Assembly: GCA_015059545.1 (NCBI GenBank)
Contig: SVAG01000005.1
Location: 1-64,000 of the forward strand
Source of the DNA: Lactobacillales bacterium
GTDB taxonomy: Bacteria; Bacillota_I; Bacilli_A; RF39; UBA660
DNA length: 64,000 nucleotides
Direction: 5' to 3'
This document shows positions 9,183 through 18,800 of the stretch, piece by piece. The notes under the pieces are model-generated. The model was given only the letters and a program-made list of their open reading frames with translations, was not told where the DNA came from and made no database searches. Numbering within the stretch: position 1 is the stretch's first letter; each line of letters starts with the position of its first letter. Both the position numbers and the translations under genes were made by a program.

Positions 9183-10910
9183 TTAAGCTACTTTCTTTTT
9201 AACTTTTTTAGATTTTAATCCATTCATTTCTTCTAACATTGTTTCTATTTTCAAATTTTCTTCTAATAAATCTAATTTCATTTCATCTAAACTAATTAAT
9301 AATTTATCTTTTTCTATATCATTAACTTCCATTAATTCTAATTTTAATTTTAAAGTATCAATTTGATTAACTGTATCTAATAAAACATAATTTGTATTTT
9401 CTAAACAAGATTGTCTATTATTTAATGATGATAAAATACTTTCATATTGTATAAAATTAACTTCTTCATTATTAACAATTGAATTCATACTTCTTATTCT
9501 ATTATTTAAAATAATTCCACTTGTTAAAGTTGCAAGTAATTTATTTTTAAATATCCCAAATGGTATTAAACTAATTCCTACATTTATTGAATACTTAAAG
9601 AAATTAGATAATTTATTAATTAAATTAGGTTTCTTATATTTTTTAGGGATAGTATTCATATCTACTTTAATTTTTTTAATATCTTCAATGCTTAGTTTAA
9701 TATCTTTTTTTATACTTTCTTTAGCAAGCATAATATCTGAATTATCAAAATCAGTTTGTTTCTTTTCTTCTTTTTTATCAACTTGCTTTAATTCTTTTTT
9801 TTGGTTTATTATTTCTTTTTCTATATAATCTATTAAACTATCTATTGCTTTATCATGATAGACTAAATGATTAGGATCTATATCATTTATATTTTTATAA
9901 GTCTTTAAATCTTTAAATTTTTCATTTTTAGTTAATTTAATATATTCTTCTTTTAAATCTTTTACCTTTTCTTTTAATTTTTTTAATTCTAATTCATCAT
10001 TACCTATTTCACTATAAGTTTTATTTATTTTATTATTTAGTTCTCTTATTTTTTCTTTTAGTTTTTTATCTTCTAATTCTTTTACTAAAACATCTTCATT
10101 TATGTTTTCTATTTTTTTCTTTTTTTCTTCTTTTTCTTTTTTAGGAATAATATTTGCTACTGCACCTACTACTGCAGTACCAGCTATTAAAGCACCTTTT
10201 TTTATTTTATTTGAAACTTTTCTGGTATTACTAATAACTTTATTAGGAATACTTTTTATAGTTGCTACTACTTTATCTTTTTTACTTATATTAGTTGTTC
10301 TTATATTTTTATTTAAAACTTCTTCTTTATTTGTAATATCTTCTTTTTGCAATTCTTCTGTTATTTGTTGTCTTTTTTCTTCATAATTTATGTTTTTTAA
10401 TTTTTTCTCACATTTATCTATTTTTTCTTTTATATTTAAAAGTACTTCTTCCTCTTCTTTTACTAATTTAGTTTCTTCTCTTGTTTTTACATTCTTAATA
10501 TTTTTTAATTTATTTATTTTTTTATTAACTTCTTTTTTATACATTTTAAGTACTAATGGTGTTGTTTCATTTTCAATCGATTTTTCTATATTTAAAATAT
10601 TTCTATTTATTTTTTTTAATTCTAAATTAATATCTACTTCTTTTTTTTCTTTAGGTTTACTTATTAAATATGAAAATACTGATCCTATATAAGCTCCTAC
10701 TCCAATAAAAAATAATTTAATTTTACTTTGTTTTTTATTATTTTTTCTATTTTTAAAAAAATCACTTATATTATTTATAATATTTTTAATAAATTTAGAT
10801 ATTTTATTAAAAATAAATTTAATAAAAATTATTATTTTGTTTATTAATTGTTTTAAAAAATTTATTATAATAATTATATATTTTTTAATAAAATCAATTA
10901 CTTTCTTCAT
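9183..10910 (-). CDS. lysine-rich coiled-coil protein with amphipathic N-terminus
   Basis: The start is placed at MKKVIDFIKKY, 3 bases after GGTGGT. A TGGTAAAAT extended -10 lies about 20 bases upstream. The product has about 575 residues. The first 50 residues alternate I/F with K/N (for example FIKKYIIIIINFLKQLINK), a pattern for a membrane-surface amphipathic helix. A hydrophobic glycine-containing stretch follows (about 68-84). Long heptad-like K/E-rich coiled coils fill most of the rest, interrupted by an alanine/glycine-rich segment near 240-255 and a hydrophobic one near 455-480. I do not recognise a family. It heads the operon with the MBOAT pair, so a scaffold role at the membrane is possible (inference). 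Confidence 0.55.
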   Translation of the reverse strand: MKKVIDFIKKYIIIIINFLKQLINKIIIFIKFIFNKISKFIKNIINNISDFFKNRKNNKKQSKIKLFFIGVGAYIGSVFSYLISKPKEKKEVDINLELKKINRNILNIEKSIENETTPLVLKMYKKEVNKKINKLKNIKNVKTREETKLVKEEEEVLLNIKEKIDKCEKKLKNINYEEKRQQITEELQKEDITNKEEVLNKNIRTTNISKKDKVVATIKSIPNKVISNTRKVSNKIKKGALIAGTAVVGAVANIIPKKEKEEKKKKIENINEDVLVKELEDKKLKEKIRELNNKINKTYSEIGNDELELKKLKEKVKDLKEEYIKLTKNEKFKDLKTYKNINDIDPNHLVYHDKAIDSLIDYIEKEIINQKKELKQVDKKEEKKQTDFDNSDIMLAKESIKKDIKLSIEDIKKIKVDMNTIPKKYKKPNLINKLSNFFKYSINVGISLIPFGIFKNKLLATLTSGIILNNRIRSMNSIVNNEEVNFIQYESILSSLNNRQSCLENTNYVLLDTVNQIDTLKLKLELMEVNDIEKDKLLISLDEMKLDLLEENLKIETMLEEMNGLKSKKVKKKVA

Positions 10911-10942
10911 AATACCACCATATATACATTTTACCATAAAAA

Positions 10943-10967
10943 AATTAGAAACTAAAGGTTTCTAATT
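10943..10967 (-). terminator. intrinsic terminator of the SDR gene
   Basis: AATTAGAAAC and GTTTCTAATT form a 10-bp perfect stem with a 5-base loop, followed on the minus strand by seven T residues. The SDR stop codon TAG lies inside the stem. Confidence 0.85.
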
Positions 10968-11738
10968 AAATATATTATATATTTTAGCACCTATACTTTG
11001 AAATAATGGAGCTCTATATAAAAATTTATTGTCATTTTTTAATGCTTTTTTTATTTTTTTTATAATACTATTATAATTTTTTCTTTCTAATAATTTTAAT
11101 ATAATATTTTCACTCTTTCTAATAAGTTCTAATTCTTCTTTAAATAAATTATTAAATTTATCATCATCATACTTATTATCAAACATATATTTATTAAACC
11201 CTGTTTTATACATACCTGGTTCTATTAAAGATACATTTATATTACTATTTAATATTTTAAGTTCTTTATTTAGACATTCTGATAGTTTTATAATACTTGC
11301 TTTTGTAGATGAATAAGAACCTAAAAATGGTATTGGAATTATACCAGCAAGTGATGACATAATTATTATTTTACCTTCATCTTTTCTTAACATATTATTA
11401 AGTACTGTTTGGATTAAATTAAAATTCGAAAAAACATTTACTTCATAATTATCTCTTATCTTATTAATATCCATATTTATAATACTTCCAGAATATCCTA
11501 TAGCAGCATTAGATATTAATATATCAATCTCTATATCTTTTATATTTTCTATATCATTATTATTTGTAATATCTAGTTTTAAACATTTAATATTTTTATC
11601 TTTTTCATATAATTTTTTAACATTTTTAAGTTCAGATTCTGTATGTACTGTTACATATATAAAATATTCATCTTTTATATCTTTTATCAATTCTTTCATA
11701 ATTCCTGATGTAGCACCTGTTATTAATATTTTCTTCAT
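10962..11738 (-). CDS. short-chain dehydrogenase/reductase (SDR)
   Basis: This 258-residue protein is a classical-type SDR. The Rossmann nucleotide motif is ITGATSGI (6-13) and the structural NAA motif is at 77-79. The catalytic Ser is in IIMSSLAG (about 128-129) and YSSTK (142-146) supplies the Tyr and Lys. It should reduce or oxidise a carbonyl/alcohol with NAD(P)(H); the substrate is unknown. The ATG lies directly after the terminator hairpin of fhs. Its only ribosome site, GGTG, is in the 3' arm of that hairpin, so initiation may depend on how that stem folds. Confidence 0.88.
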   Translation of the reverse strand: MKKILITGATSGIMKELIKDIKDEYFIYVTVHTESELKNVKKLYEKDKNIKCLKLDITNNNDIENIKDIEIDILISNAAIGYSGSIINMDINKIRDNYEVNVFSNFNLIQTVLNNMLRKDEGKIIIMSSLAGIIPIPFLGSYSSTKASIIKLSECLNKELKILNSNINVSLIEPGMYKTGFNKYMFDNKYDDDKFNNLFKEELELIRKSENIILKLLERKNYNSIIKKIKKALKNDNKFLYRAPLFQSIGAKIYNIFN

Positions 11739-11742
11739 AAAA

Positions 11743-11772
11743 AATCACCAGTATTATTATTTACTAGTGATT
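11743..11772 (-). terminator. fhs terminator that also covers the SDR ribosome site
   Basis: AATCACTAGTA pairs with TACTGGTGATT (one mismatch) across an 8-base loop. On the minus strand it is followed by a T-run that leads straight into the ATG of the SDR gene. The fhs stop codon overlaps the 5' arm. Confidence 0.7.
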
Positions 11773-13279
11773 AATTTATATGCATATTTAAGTAATTAGC
11801 ATCACGACTAAGTCCAGGCATAGTAAGAATATTCCCCATATATACTACTATAAATCCTGCTCCATTTAATACTTTTATATCTGTTACTTTCATTTTAAAG
11901 TCTTTAGGATATCCTAATATGTTTTTATCATCTGTTATTGAAAAAGGTGTTTTAGCAATACATATTGGATAATCTTTATTTATATTATTTATTTTTTCTA
12001 GTGCTTTTTCTTCATATATTATTTCACTGCATCCTAAATGCTTACAAACTTTTTCTATTTTTTCTTTTAATGATTCATTTAAATCATACATATAGTATTC
12101 TTTCTTATTTTCTAATTCTAATACTAAATTAGCTAAATCTATACAACCATCTTCTCCATCTTTATACATAGTTGATATAACAAATTTAGTATTTAAGTTT
12201 TCTACATAATCTTTTAAATATTCTATTTCAATATCTAAATCACTATCAAATTTATTAAGTGATACAATAACATTATCATTAAATCTTTTCATATTTTCTA
12301 TATGAAATTTTAAGTTTTCAATTCCTTTTTCTAAATTATCATTACCATTATATTTTAAACTTTTAATAGTTGTATTTATAATAACAACATCTGGATATAT
12401 ATTATTTAATCTACATTTTATATCAAAGAATTTTAAAGCTCCCATATCACTTCCAAATCCTGCTTCTGTAATTACATAATCACTTAATTTTAAAGCTGTA
12501 AGAGTTCCTATAACACTATTACATCCATGAGCTATATTAGCAAAAGGTCCACCATGTATAATAGCAGGATTACCATATAATGTTCCTACTAAATTAGGTT
12601 TAATTGCATCTTTTAAAAGAATTGTTAATGCATCTACACATTTTAAATCTTTAGCATATACTTCATTTTTTTCTTTAGTATAACCTACTATTATATTACC
12701 TAATCTTTCTTTTAGATCATAGATGTTTCTACTTAAACAAATTATTGCCATTATCTCACTAGCCGGTGTTATATCAAAGTGTTCTATTCTATTATTTAGA
12801 TTTATATTTCTTAAAGCTCTATCATTTATATCAATACATCTATTAAATACTACTTCATCTATATTTAAACTATTACCTTCATATATATGATTATCAATTA
12901 TAGAACATAGTAAATTATTAGCACTTGTTATAGCATGAAAATCTCCATTAAAATGTAAGTTTATATCAAGTTCAGGTTCTACTTTAGCTAATCCTCCACC
13001 ACAAGCTCCACCTTTACTTCCAAATACTGGTCCTAGTGATGGTTCTCTTAAAACTACTATACTTTTTTTACCTATTCTATTTAATGAATCTGATAAACCT
13101 ATACTAAGAGTTGTTTTTCCTTCTCCATAAGGAGTTGGATTAGTTGATGTAACAAGTATTAATTTACCATTTCTTTTTTTATTTTCGGGGTTATAATTTA
13201 TTTTAGCTTTATAGTTTCCATATAATTCTATCTCTTCATTTAAATCTAGTTTATTTGCAATTTCTAATATTTTTTTCAT
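11771..13279 (-). CDS. fhs: formate-tetrahydrofolate ligase
   Basis: The enzyme joins formate to tetrahydrofolate with ATP to give 10-formyl-THF for purine and formyl-Met synthesis. Family segments are plain: TPYGEGKTT (P-loop-like, about 49-57), LREPSLGPVFGSKGGACGGG, NIAHGCNSVIGT and VITEAGFGSDMG. At 502 residues it is shorter than the common ~555, with losses spread over loops rather than one break, so it looks intact. A TAGGAGTTG site precedes the ATG, and a promoter candidate lies at 13298-13326. The next gene downstream is separated by a terminator. Confidence 0.96.
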   Translation of the reverse strand: MKKILEIANKLDLNEEIELYGNYKAKINYNPENKKRNGKLILVTSTNPTPYGEGKTTLSIGLSDSLNRIGKKSIVVLREPSLGPVFGSKGGACGGGLAKVEPELDINLHFNGDFHAITSANNLLCSIIDNHIYEGNSLNIDEVVFNRCIDINDRALRNINLNNRIEHFDITPASEIMAIICLSRNIYDLKERLGNIIVGYTKEKNEVYAKDLKCVDALTILLKDAIKPNLVGTLYGNPAIIHGGPFANIAHGCNSVIGTLTALKLSDYVITEAGFGSDMGALKFFDIKCRLNNIYPDVVIINTTIKSLKYNGNDNLEKGIENLKFHIENMKRFNDNVIVSLNKFDSDLDIEIEYLKDYVENLNTKFVISTMYKDGEDGCIDLANLVLELENKKEYYMYDLNESLKEKIEKVCKHLGCSEIIYEEKALEKINNINKDYPICIAKTPFSITDDKNILGYPKDFKMKVTDIKVLNGAGFIVVYMGNILTMPGLSRDANYLNMHIN

Positions 13280-13297
13280 AGAATCAACTCCTATTAC

Positions 13298-13326
13298 ATT
13301 ATATCAAAAAAATTAATTATTATAAA
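13298..13326 (-). promoter_or_regulatory. probable fhs promoter
   Basis: The minus strand reads TTTATA, 17 bases, TATAAT, about 20 bases before the fhs start codon. The -35 is weak (3-4 of 6 consensus bases); the -10 is perfect. Confidence 0.5.
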
Positions 13327-13329
13327 CAA

Positions 13330-13350
13330 AAAGAACACAAAGTGTTCTTT
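13330..13350. terminator. terminator of the prepilin-like gene at 13353-15749
   Basis: AAAGAACAC and GTGTTCTTT form a perfect 9-bp stem with a 3-base loop, flanked by A/T runs on both sides just after the stop codon. Confidence 0.8.
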
Positions 13351-13352
13351 AT

Positions 13353-15749
13353 TTATTCGGCTTTTATATCATAAATTTTAGTATATATACTAGGGAATAC
13401 AATATATTTTGCATTTTCTGGCACTTTAATAGATATATTTCTTGTAGTACTAACATAGTTAGTAGATGATATTTTTTCAGTATCACTATAAAAATCAACA
13501 TTAAAAGCATATCCACAAACTACTTTAATAGCTATATTTTTTCCAACCATATCCTCTGATAAATAAATTTTACTATTACTTGATGTAAAATAACTAGAAG
13601 TATCATCATCATATGCATTATATCCTAATGCATCACTAGGAAGTGCTGATGTATAACTACTTACCGGAGTTTCAACACCATCTTTATCTTTACCTTTAGA
13701 ATATAAAGTATCACCATATTCTAATTTTATCTTAGAATTATAATTTTTCCACTCTCCATCATTAATTTTATAAACTTTTTCTACTGAAGTATCAAAATAA
13801 TTGATTTCTATATCACTATATCCTACTATTACTTTATCCGGTGTTATTTTCGTATAATTAGAAATAACTTTATATTGTGGTTCATTTAAATGTCTAATTT
13901 CATAGATTAATGAAGAACTAGATTTTGTATAAAATTTTATATATGTTGTTCCATTTGGTATCTCAAAATCTTCTCTAAAAGTCATTGTTCCTGATGATGT
14001 TCTCCCCTTTACTAATTGAGATAACATTTCATTATTTGAGTTATATGCTTCTATATATATATTATTAGTTCCACCACTTGATTTTACATATCCATATATA
14101 TTAACTTTTTTGCCATTCATAGTAGAATCAACTTTTAATATTTTATTAGTTGTTGTATCAAATGATGTACTTTCATTACCATCATATGCATTAACACCTA
14201 ATGCATCTGATGGTAAAACTGAAGTATATTCAGATATTGTACTTTCTACTCCATTTTTATCAAAACTTCTTGCATAAATAGTTTGATCTAAATTTAATTT
14301 AATTTTTTTATTTGGATATTCTATCCAATCCCCATCATCTATTTTATATTCTTTTTTTACACCTGTACTAAAATAATTTATATCAATCATATTATATCCT
14401 TTATTTATACCATAATTTGTAATAATAGGATATACAGATTCAACATTTATTACTGGATTATCTATTATCTTTAATTCATAAATTAAAGATGTTTTAGATT
14501 TTGTATAAAATTTTATATATGTTGTACCATTTGGTATATCAAAATTTTCTCTAAATGTCATTGTTCCTGATGATGTTCTCCCCTTTACTAATTGTGATAA
14601 CATTTCATCATTTGAATTATATGCTTCTATATATATATTATTAGTTCCACCACTTGATTTTACATATCCATATATATTAATTTTTTTACCACTCATTGAA
14701 GAATCAACATTTAATATTTTATTAGTTGTTGTATCAAATGATGTACTCTCATCACCATCATACGCATTAATACCTAAAGCATCTGTAGCTGTAGAAATAG
14801 AATTTGTTACTACATTCCCTTCTCTCTTACTTTCATCTCTTATTAATTTAGCTTGAACACTTGTCCCTGAGACTTTAACTGATTTAGTATATTTAATCCA
14901 ATTTTCACCATTATCAACACTATAATATGGACTTGTTCCTTCTTGCTTTTCATAATCTAATGTTAACATTGTTTCTAAAACAATTCCATAATGTGTTAAT
15001 GTGGGATATGATGCTGTTGTTGATACTTTTACAGTTCCTATCTCTACATTATCTATTTTTGTTTCTTCATATGTTCTTGTTGATATTTTTTCTCCATTTT
15101 TTACCATCCATGCTGCTATTTTACTGTTTGCTAATAATTCTATATTTACTGTATTTGTTTCTACTTTTATTTCTTCTCCTATTATTAATTCTTCTTCTCC
15201 TATTTTTGCTTTTCCACTTTCTAATTTATAGTAATATTCATATTTTCCTTCTGGATATAATATTTCTAATATTTTTGATGCTTCCCAGTTTTCTGAACTT
15301 ATATTATATGTTAATGTTATTCCTAAATTTTCACATCCACCTGGTAATACTTCTGCTTTCTTATTTTGATATGTTACTAAATAATTATCTAAGCATAAAT
15401 CTGCTGTTCCTACTGTTCCATTTTTTGTTATTCCTACTTTTCCAAATGTTGGGGAACTTCCTTTTACTTTTACTAGATCTTTTAATCTTTTGTATTTAAC
15501 ATTATCTATTGTTGTATCTTCAGTAATATTATATACACCTTCTATTAAACCTTTATTTCCTTTTAACATTTCACTTGCTTGATAATTTTCTATTGCTTCA
15601 ATATATCCATACACACTATCTACTGCCGCGCTTTTTTTAGCATTTTCTATCATACTAAGTATCTTTGGTACTGCGATTAATGCGATGATTGCTAGTATTA
15701 CTATCACTGCTAATAATTCTACTAATGTATACCCTTTTTTATTCTTCAT
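13353..15749 (-). CDS. giant prepilin-like surface protein with tandem 192-residue repeats
   Basis: The start is at MKNKKGYTLVELL, preceded by AGGAGAG. The N-terminus is a textbook type IV prepilin leader: a short basic stretch, cleavage after KKG, Glu at +5 and a ~20-residue hydrophobic helix. The total is 798 residues, against ~150 for ordinary pilins. The leader is followed by SAAVDSVYGYIEAIE, shared with the neighbouring prepilin. The large tail holds three units. Each has a Y-K-I-D-D-G-x-W-type segment that resembles chitobiase C-terminal beta-sandwich repeats, then a DALGxNAYD segment starting a carbohydrate-binding-like module. Units 1 and 2 are almost identical with a 576-bp DNA period; unit 3 is diverged. 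Prepilin peptidase and pilus motor genes are not in the window. Probable surface adhesin or minor pilin (inference). Confidence 0.75.
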   Translation of the reverse strand: MKNKKGYTLVELLAVIVILAIIALIAVPKILSMIENAKKSAAVDSVYGYIEAIENYQASEMLKGNKGLIEGVYNITEDTTIDNVKYKRLKDLVKVKGSSPTFGKVGITKNGTVGTADLCLDNYLVTYQNKKAEVLPGGCENLGITLTYNISSENWEASKILEILYPEGKYEYYYKLESGKAKIGEEELIIGEEIKVETNTVNIELLANSKIAAWMVKNGEKISTRTYEETKIDNVEIGTVKVSTTASYPTLTHYGIVLETMLTLDYEKQEGTSPYYSVDNGENWIKYTKSVKVSGTSVQAKLIRDESKREGNVVTNSISTATDALGINAYDGDESTSFDTTTNKILNVDSSMSGKKINIYGYVKSSGGTNNIYIEAYNSNDEMLSQLVKGRTSSGTMTFRENFDIPNGTTYIKFYTKSKTSLIYELKIIDNPVINVESVYPIITNYGINKGYNMIDINYFSTGVKKEYKIDDGDWIEYPNKKIKLNLDQTIYARSFDKNGVESTISEYTSVLPSDALGVNAYDGNESTSFDTTTNKILKVDSTMNGKKVNIYGYVKSSGGTNNIYIEAYNSNNEMLSQLVKGRTSSGTMTFREDFEIPNGTTYIKFYTKSSSSLIYEIRHLNEPQYKVISNYTKITPDKVIVGYSDIEINYFDTSVEKVYKINDGEWKNYNSKIKLEYGDTLYSKGKDKDGVETPVSSYTSALPSDALGYNAYDDDTSSYFTSSNSKIYLSEDMVGKNIAIKVVCGYAFNVDFYSDTEKISSTNYVSTTRNISIKVPENAKYIVFPSIYTKIYDIKAE
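13840..14990 (-). repeat. tandem 576-bp intragenic repeat, two close copies
   Basis: The same DNA recurs at a spacing of exactly 576 bp (192 codons). For example, CCTGATGATGTTCTCCCC occurs at 13990 and at 14566. A third, diverged unit precedes 13840 in coordinate. The spacing keeps the reading frame. Outer limits are approximate. Confidence 0.8.
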
Positions 15750-15773
15750 TTTATCTACTCTCCTATAACTTAA

Positions 15774-15802
15774 ATTATACATTAAAAAAATCAGTTTTTC
15801 AA
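15774..15802 (-). promoter_or_regulatory. promoter of the 13353-15749 gene, overlapping a terminator
   Basis: TTGAAA, 17 bases, TATAAT on the minus strand. The -35 hexamer spans the loop and 3' arm edge of the terminator hairpin at 15788-15809, and the T-run lies in the spacer. The same arrangement recurs at 19399-19427. Confidence 0.75.
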
Positions 15803-15809
15803 CTGATTT
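15788..15809 (-). terminator. terminator of the 15822-19373 gene
   Basis: AAATCAGTT and AACTGATTT form a 9-bp stem with a TTTC loop, followed on the minus strand by seven T residues. It is nearly identical to the hairpin at 19412-19435. Confidence 0.85.
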
Positions 15810-15821
15810 CTTATATTATAA

Positions 15822-18800
15822 CTAACTACAATTATATTTTATTTTATATCTATATGCAGGAAATCTTCCTGGTGTACTACTGCATGTTGCTCCTGCCCCT
15901 GTATCTGATGCTGAAACACCTTCATATAAATAGTTTCCATGTACACCACTAGTGTACAAATAACAACCTCGCTCTTGAGATCCTTTTATAATAGTACAAT
16001 TTGGTTTTTCAGTTGGCGTATCTGCTTCTTGTGGTGTGTATGCTTTTACAAGTTGTATTCCATTCGAATCTTCTACATAATCAAAGAAATACCCTGTGCC
16101 ATTTTTATCTCCATCATACAATGTTTCTAATTTTCCAGCATAATAGTCTAAATCTCCAATTAGTGATGAATCAAACCCAACCGATTCAATGCTTCCACCT
16201 GTTGTACATGAATTTGAATGATATGTATTATATGATGAACTTGTTTTATATAAAGTACCTACTGCTGTCATATTAAAAGATAAATTTTCTACTATTGAAT
16301 TTGTTATTCTATTATATCCTCCACCTGATAGATATCCTACATAATTCCATCCACTTACTGATGCATTCTTTATTAATATATTGCTTATAGACATTGTATC
16401 ATTATCTGTTACATAACCAATTGCTCCACCTATATGTTGTGGACGATCACCATTTCCTATTACATTTACATTATCTATTTCTATTTCTTTTATTGTTGTA
16501 TATGAATTAGCATGTCCAACTAATGATCCTACAACATTATTTCCTGTGAATCCTCCTTTGAAATTATTTTCTCCTTCTTTTTTATTTATAATTCTGATTC
16601 CATAAATATTTGATCTTTTTTCATCACTGGTTCCTATTACTTGACCAATCAATCCTACATTTCCATATCCATTTACTTCTATATTCTTTACTGTTATTCC
16701 ATGTATTGTTCCACTATTTACGAAACCTATCATTCCTAAAAAGTTAGTTTGATTTCCATTTATTGTTATATTTTTTACAGTTTTATCATTTCCATCTAAC
16801 GTTCCACTAAATTTATTTTGATTACTTCCTAACATATAATATTTGTTTTTACTAAAATCTAAATCAGATTCTAGTTTATAATTTTCATTATTTTTTAAGG
16901 ACGCTACTTTCCAATCTTTTTCATTTTTTACTAAATAATTTCCTTTACTATCTTTATTTAAGTTAAATGTTAATGGATACTTTTTTGTACTTTTTAATAC
17001 TATTTTATTATTATCATCATAATCAAAATAGTATCCTGATTCATCATCATCTCCACCTATCCAAGTATCTAACCCTGCTGCTTCATAAAAGTTTACATCA
17101 TCTATTCCTTTTGAATCATATCCATTTGATTCAATACTATTATTTGTTGTACATGAATTTGAATGATATGTATTGTATGATGAACTTGTTTTAGATGAAG
17201 TTCCTACTGCTGTCATATTAAATGCTAATTTTTCTACTATCGAATTTGTTATTCTATTATATCCTCCACCTGATAGATATCCTACAACATTCCATCCACT
17301 TACTAATGCATTCTTTATTAATATATTGCTTATAGACATTGTATCATTATCTGTTACATAACCTATTGCTCCACCTATATTTTGTGGTCGATCACCATTT
17401 CCTATTACATTTATATTATCTAATTCTATTTCTTTTATTGTTGTATATGAATTAGCATGTCCAACTAATGATCCTACAACATTATTTCCTGTGAATCCTC
17501 CTTTGAAATTACTTTCTCCTTCTTTTTTATTTATAATTCTGATTCCATAAATATTTGATCTTTTTTCATCACTGGTTCCTATTACTTGACCAATCAATCC
17601 TACATTTCCATATCCATTTACTTCTATATTCTTTACTGTTATTCCATGTATTGTTCCACTATTTACGAAACCTATCATTCCTAAAAAGTTAGTTTGATTT
17701 CCATTTATTGTTATATTTTTTACAGTTTTATCATTTCCATCTAACGTTCCACTAAATTTATTTTGATTACTTCCTAACATATAATATTTGTTTTTACTAA
17801 AATCTAAATCAGATTCTAGTTTATAATTTCCATTATTTTTTAAGGACGCTACTTTCCAATCTTTTTCATTTTTTATTAAATAATTTCCTTTACTATCTTT
17901 ACTTAAATTAAATTTTATTGGATATCTTTTTATGCTTTTTAATACTATTTTATTATTATCATCATAATCAAAATAGTATCCTGATTCATCATCATCTCCA
18001 CCTATCCAAGTATCTAACCCTGCTGCTTCATAGAAGTTTATATCATCTATTCCTTTTGAATCATATCCATTTGATTCAATACTTCCACCTGTTGTACATG
18101 AATTTGAATGATATGTATTGTATGATGAACTTGTTTTAGATGAAGTTCCTACTGCTGTCATGTTAAATGCTAATTTTTCTACTACTGAATTTTTTACTCG
18201 ATGATAATTAATACCAGCTAAATACCCTACATAATTCCATCCACTTACTTTTCCATTTTTTATCATTATATTATTTATAATTATTGTATTATCATCTTTT
18301 GTTCCACCTATTGCACCACCCACATTTTGTGGACGATCACCAGTTCCTATTACATTTACATTATCTAATTCAATTTCTTTTATTGTTGTATATGAATTAG
18401 CATATCCAACTATTCCACCTACACTATTAACTCCCGTAAATCCTCCTTTAAAATTATTTTCACCTTCTTGTTCATTTAAAATTCTTATTCCATATATATT
18501 AGCTTTTTTTTCATTATTTGTCCCTATTACGTGTCCAAACAATCCTACATCACTTGATCCATTTACTTCTATATTTTTTAAAATAAGTCCATGTATTGTT
18601 CCACTATTTATATATCCAAATAATCCTACATAACTTTGCTTTGGTCTATTTATTGTAAGATTATTTATAACTTTTACTCCACCATCAAATGTTCCCATAA
18701 ATGGATGTGCTTCTGTACCAATAGGAATAAATCCACTATCATTATTAATTTCACATACACTTGTTTTTTCTTCTGGTTTATATGTACTAAAATCTAAATT

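Noticed and set aside
11771-13279. Fhs truncated
   Set aside because: It is 50 residues shorter than usual, yet N- and C-terminal family ends and inner motifs are present; shorter loops are the simpler reading.
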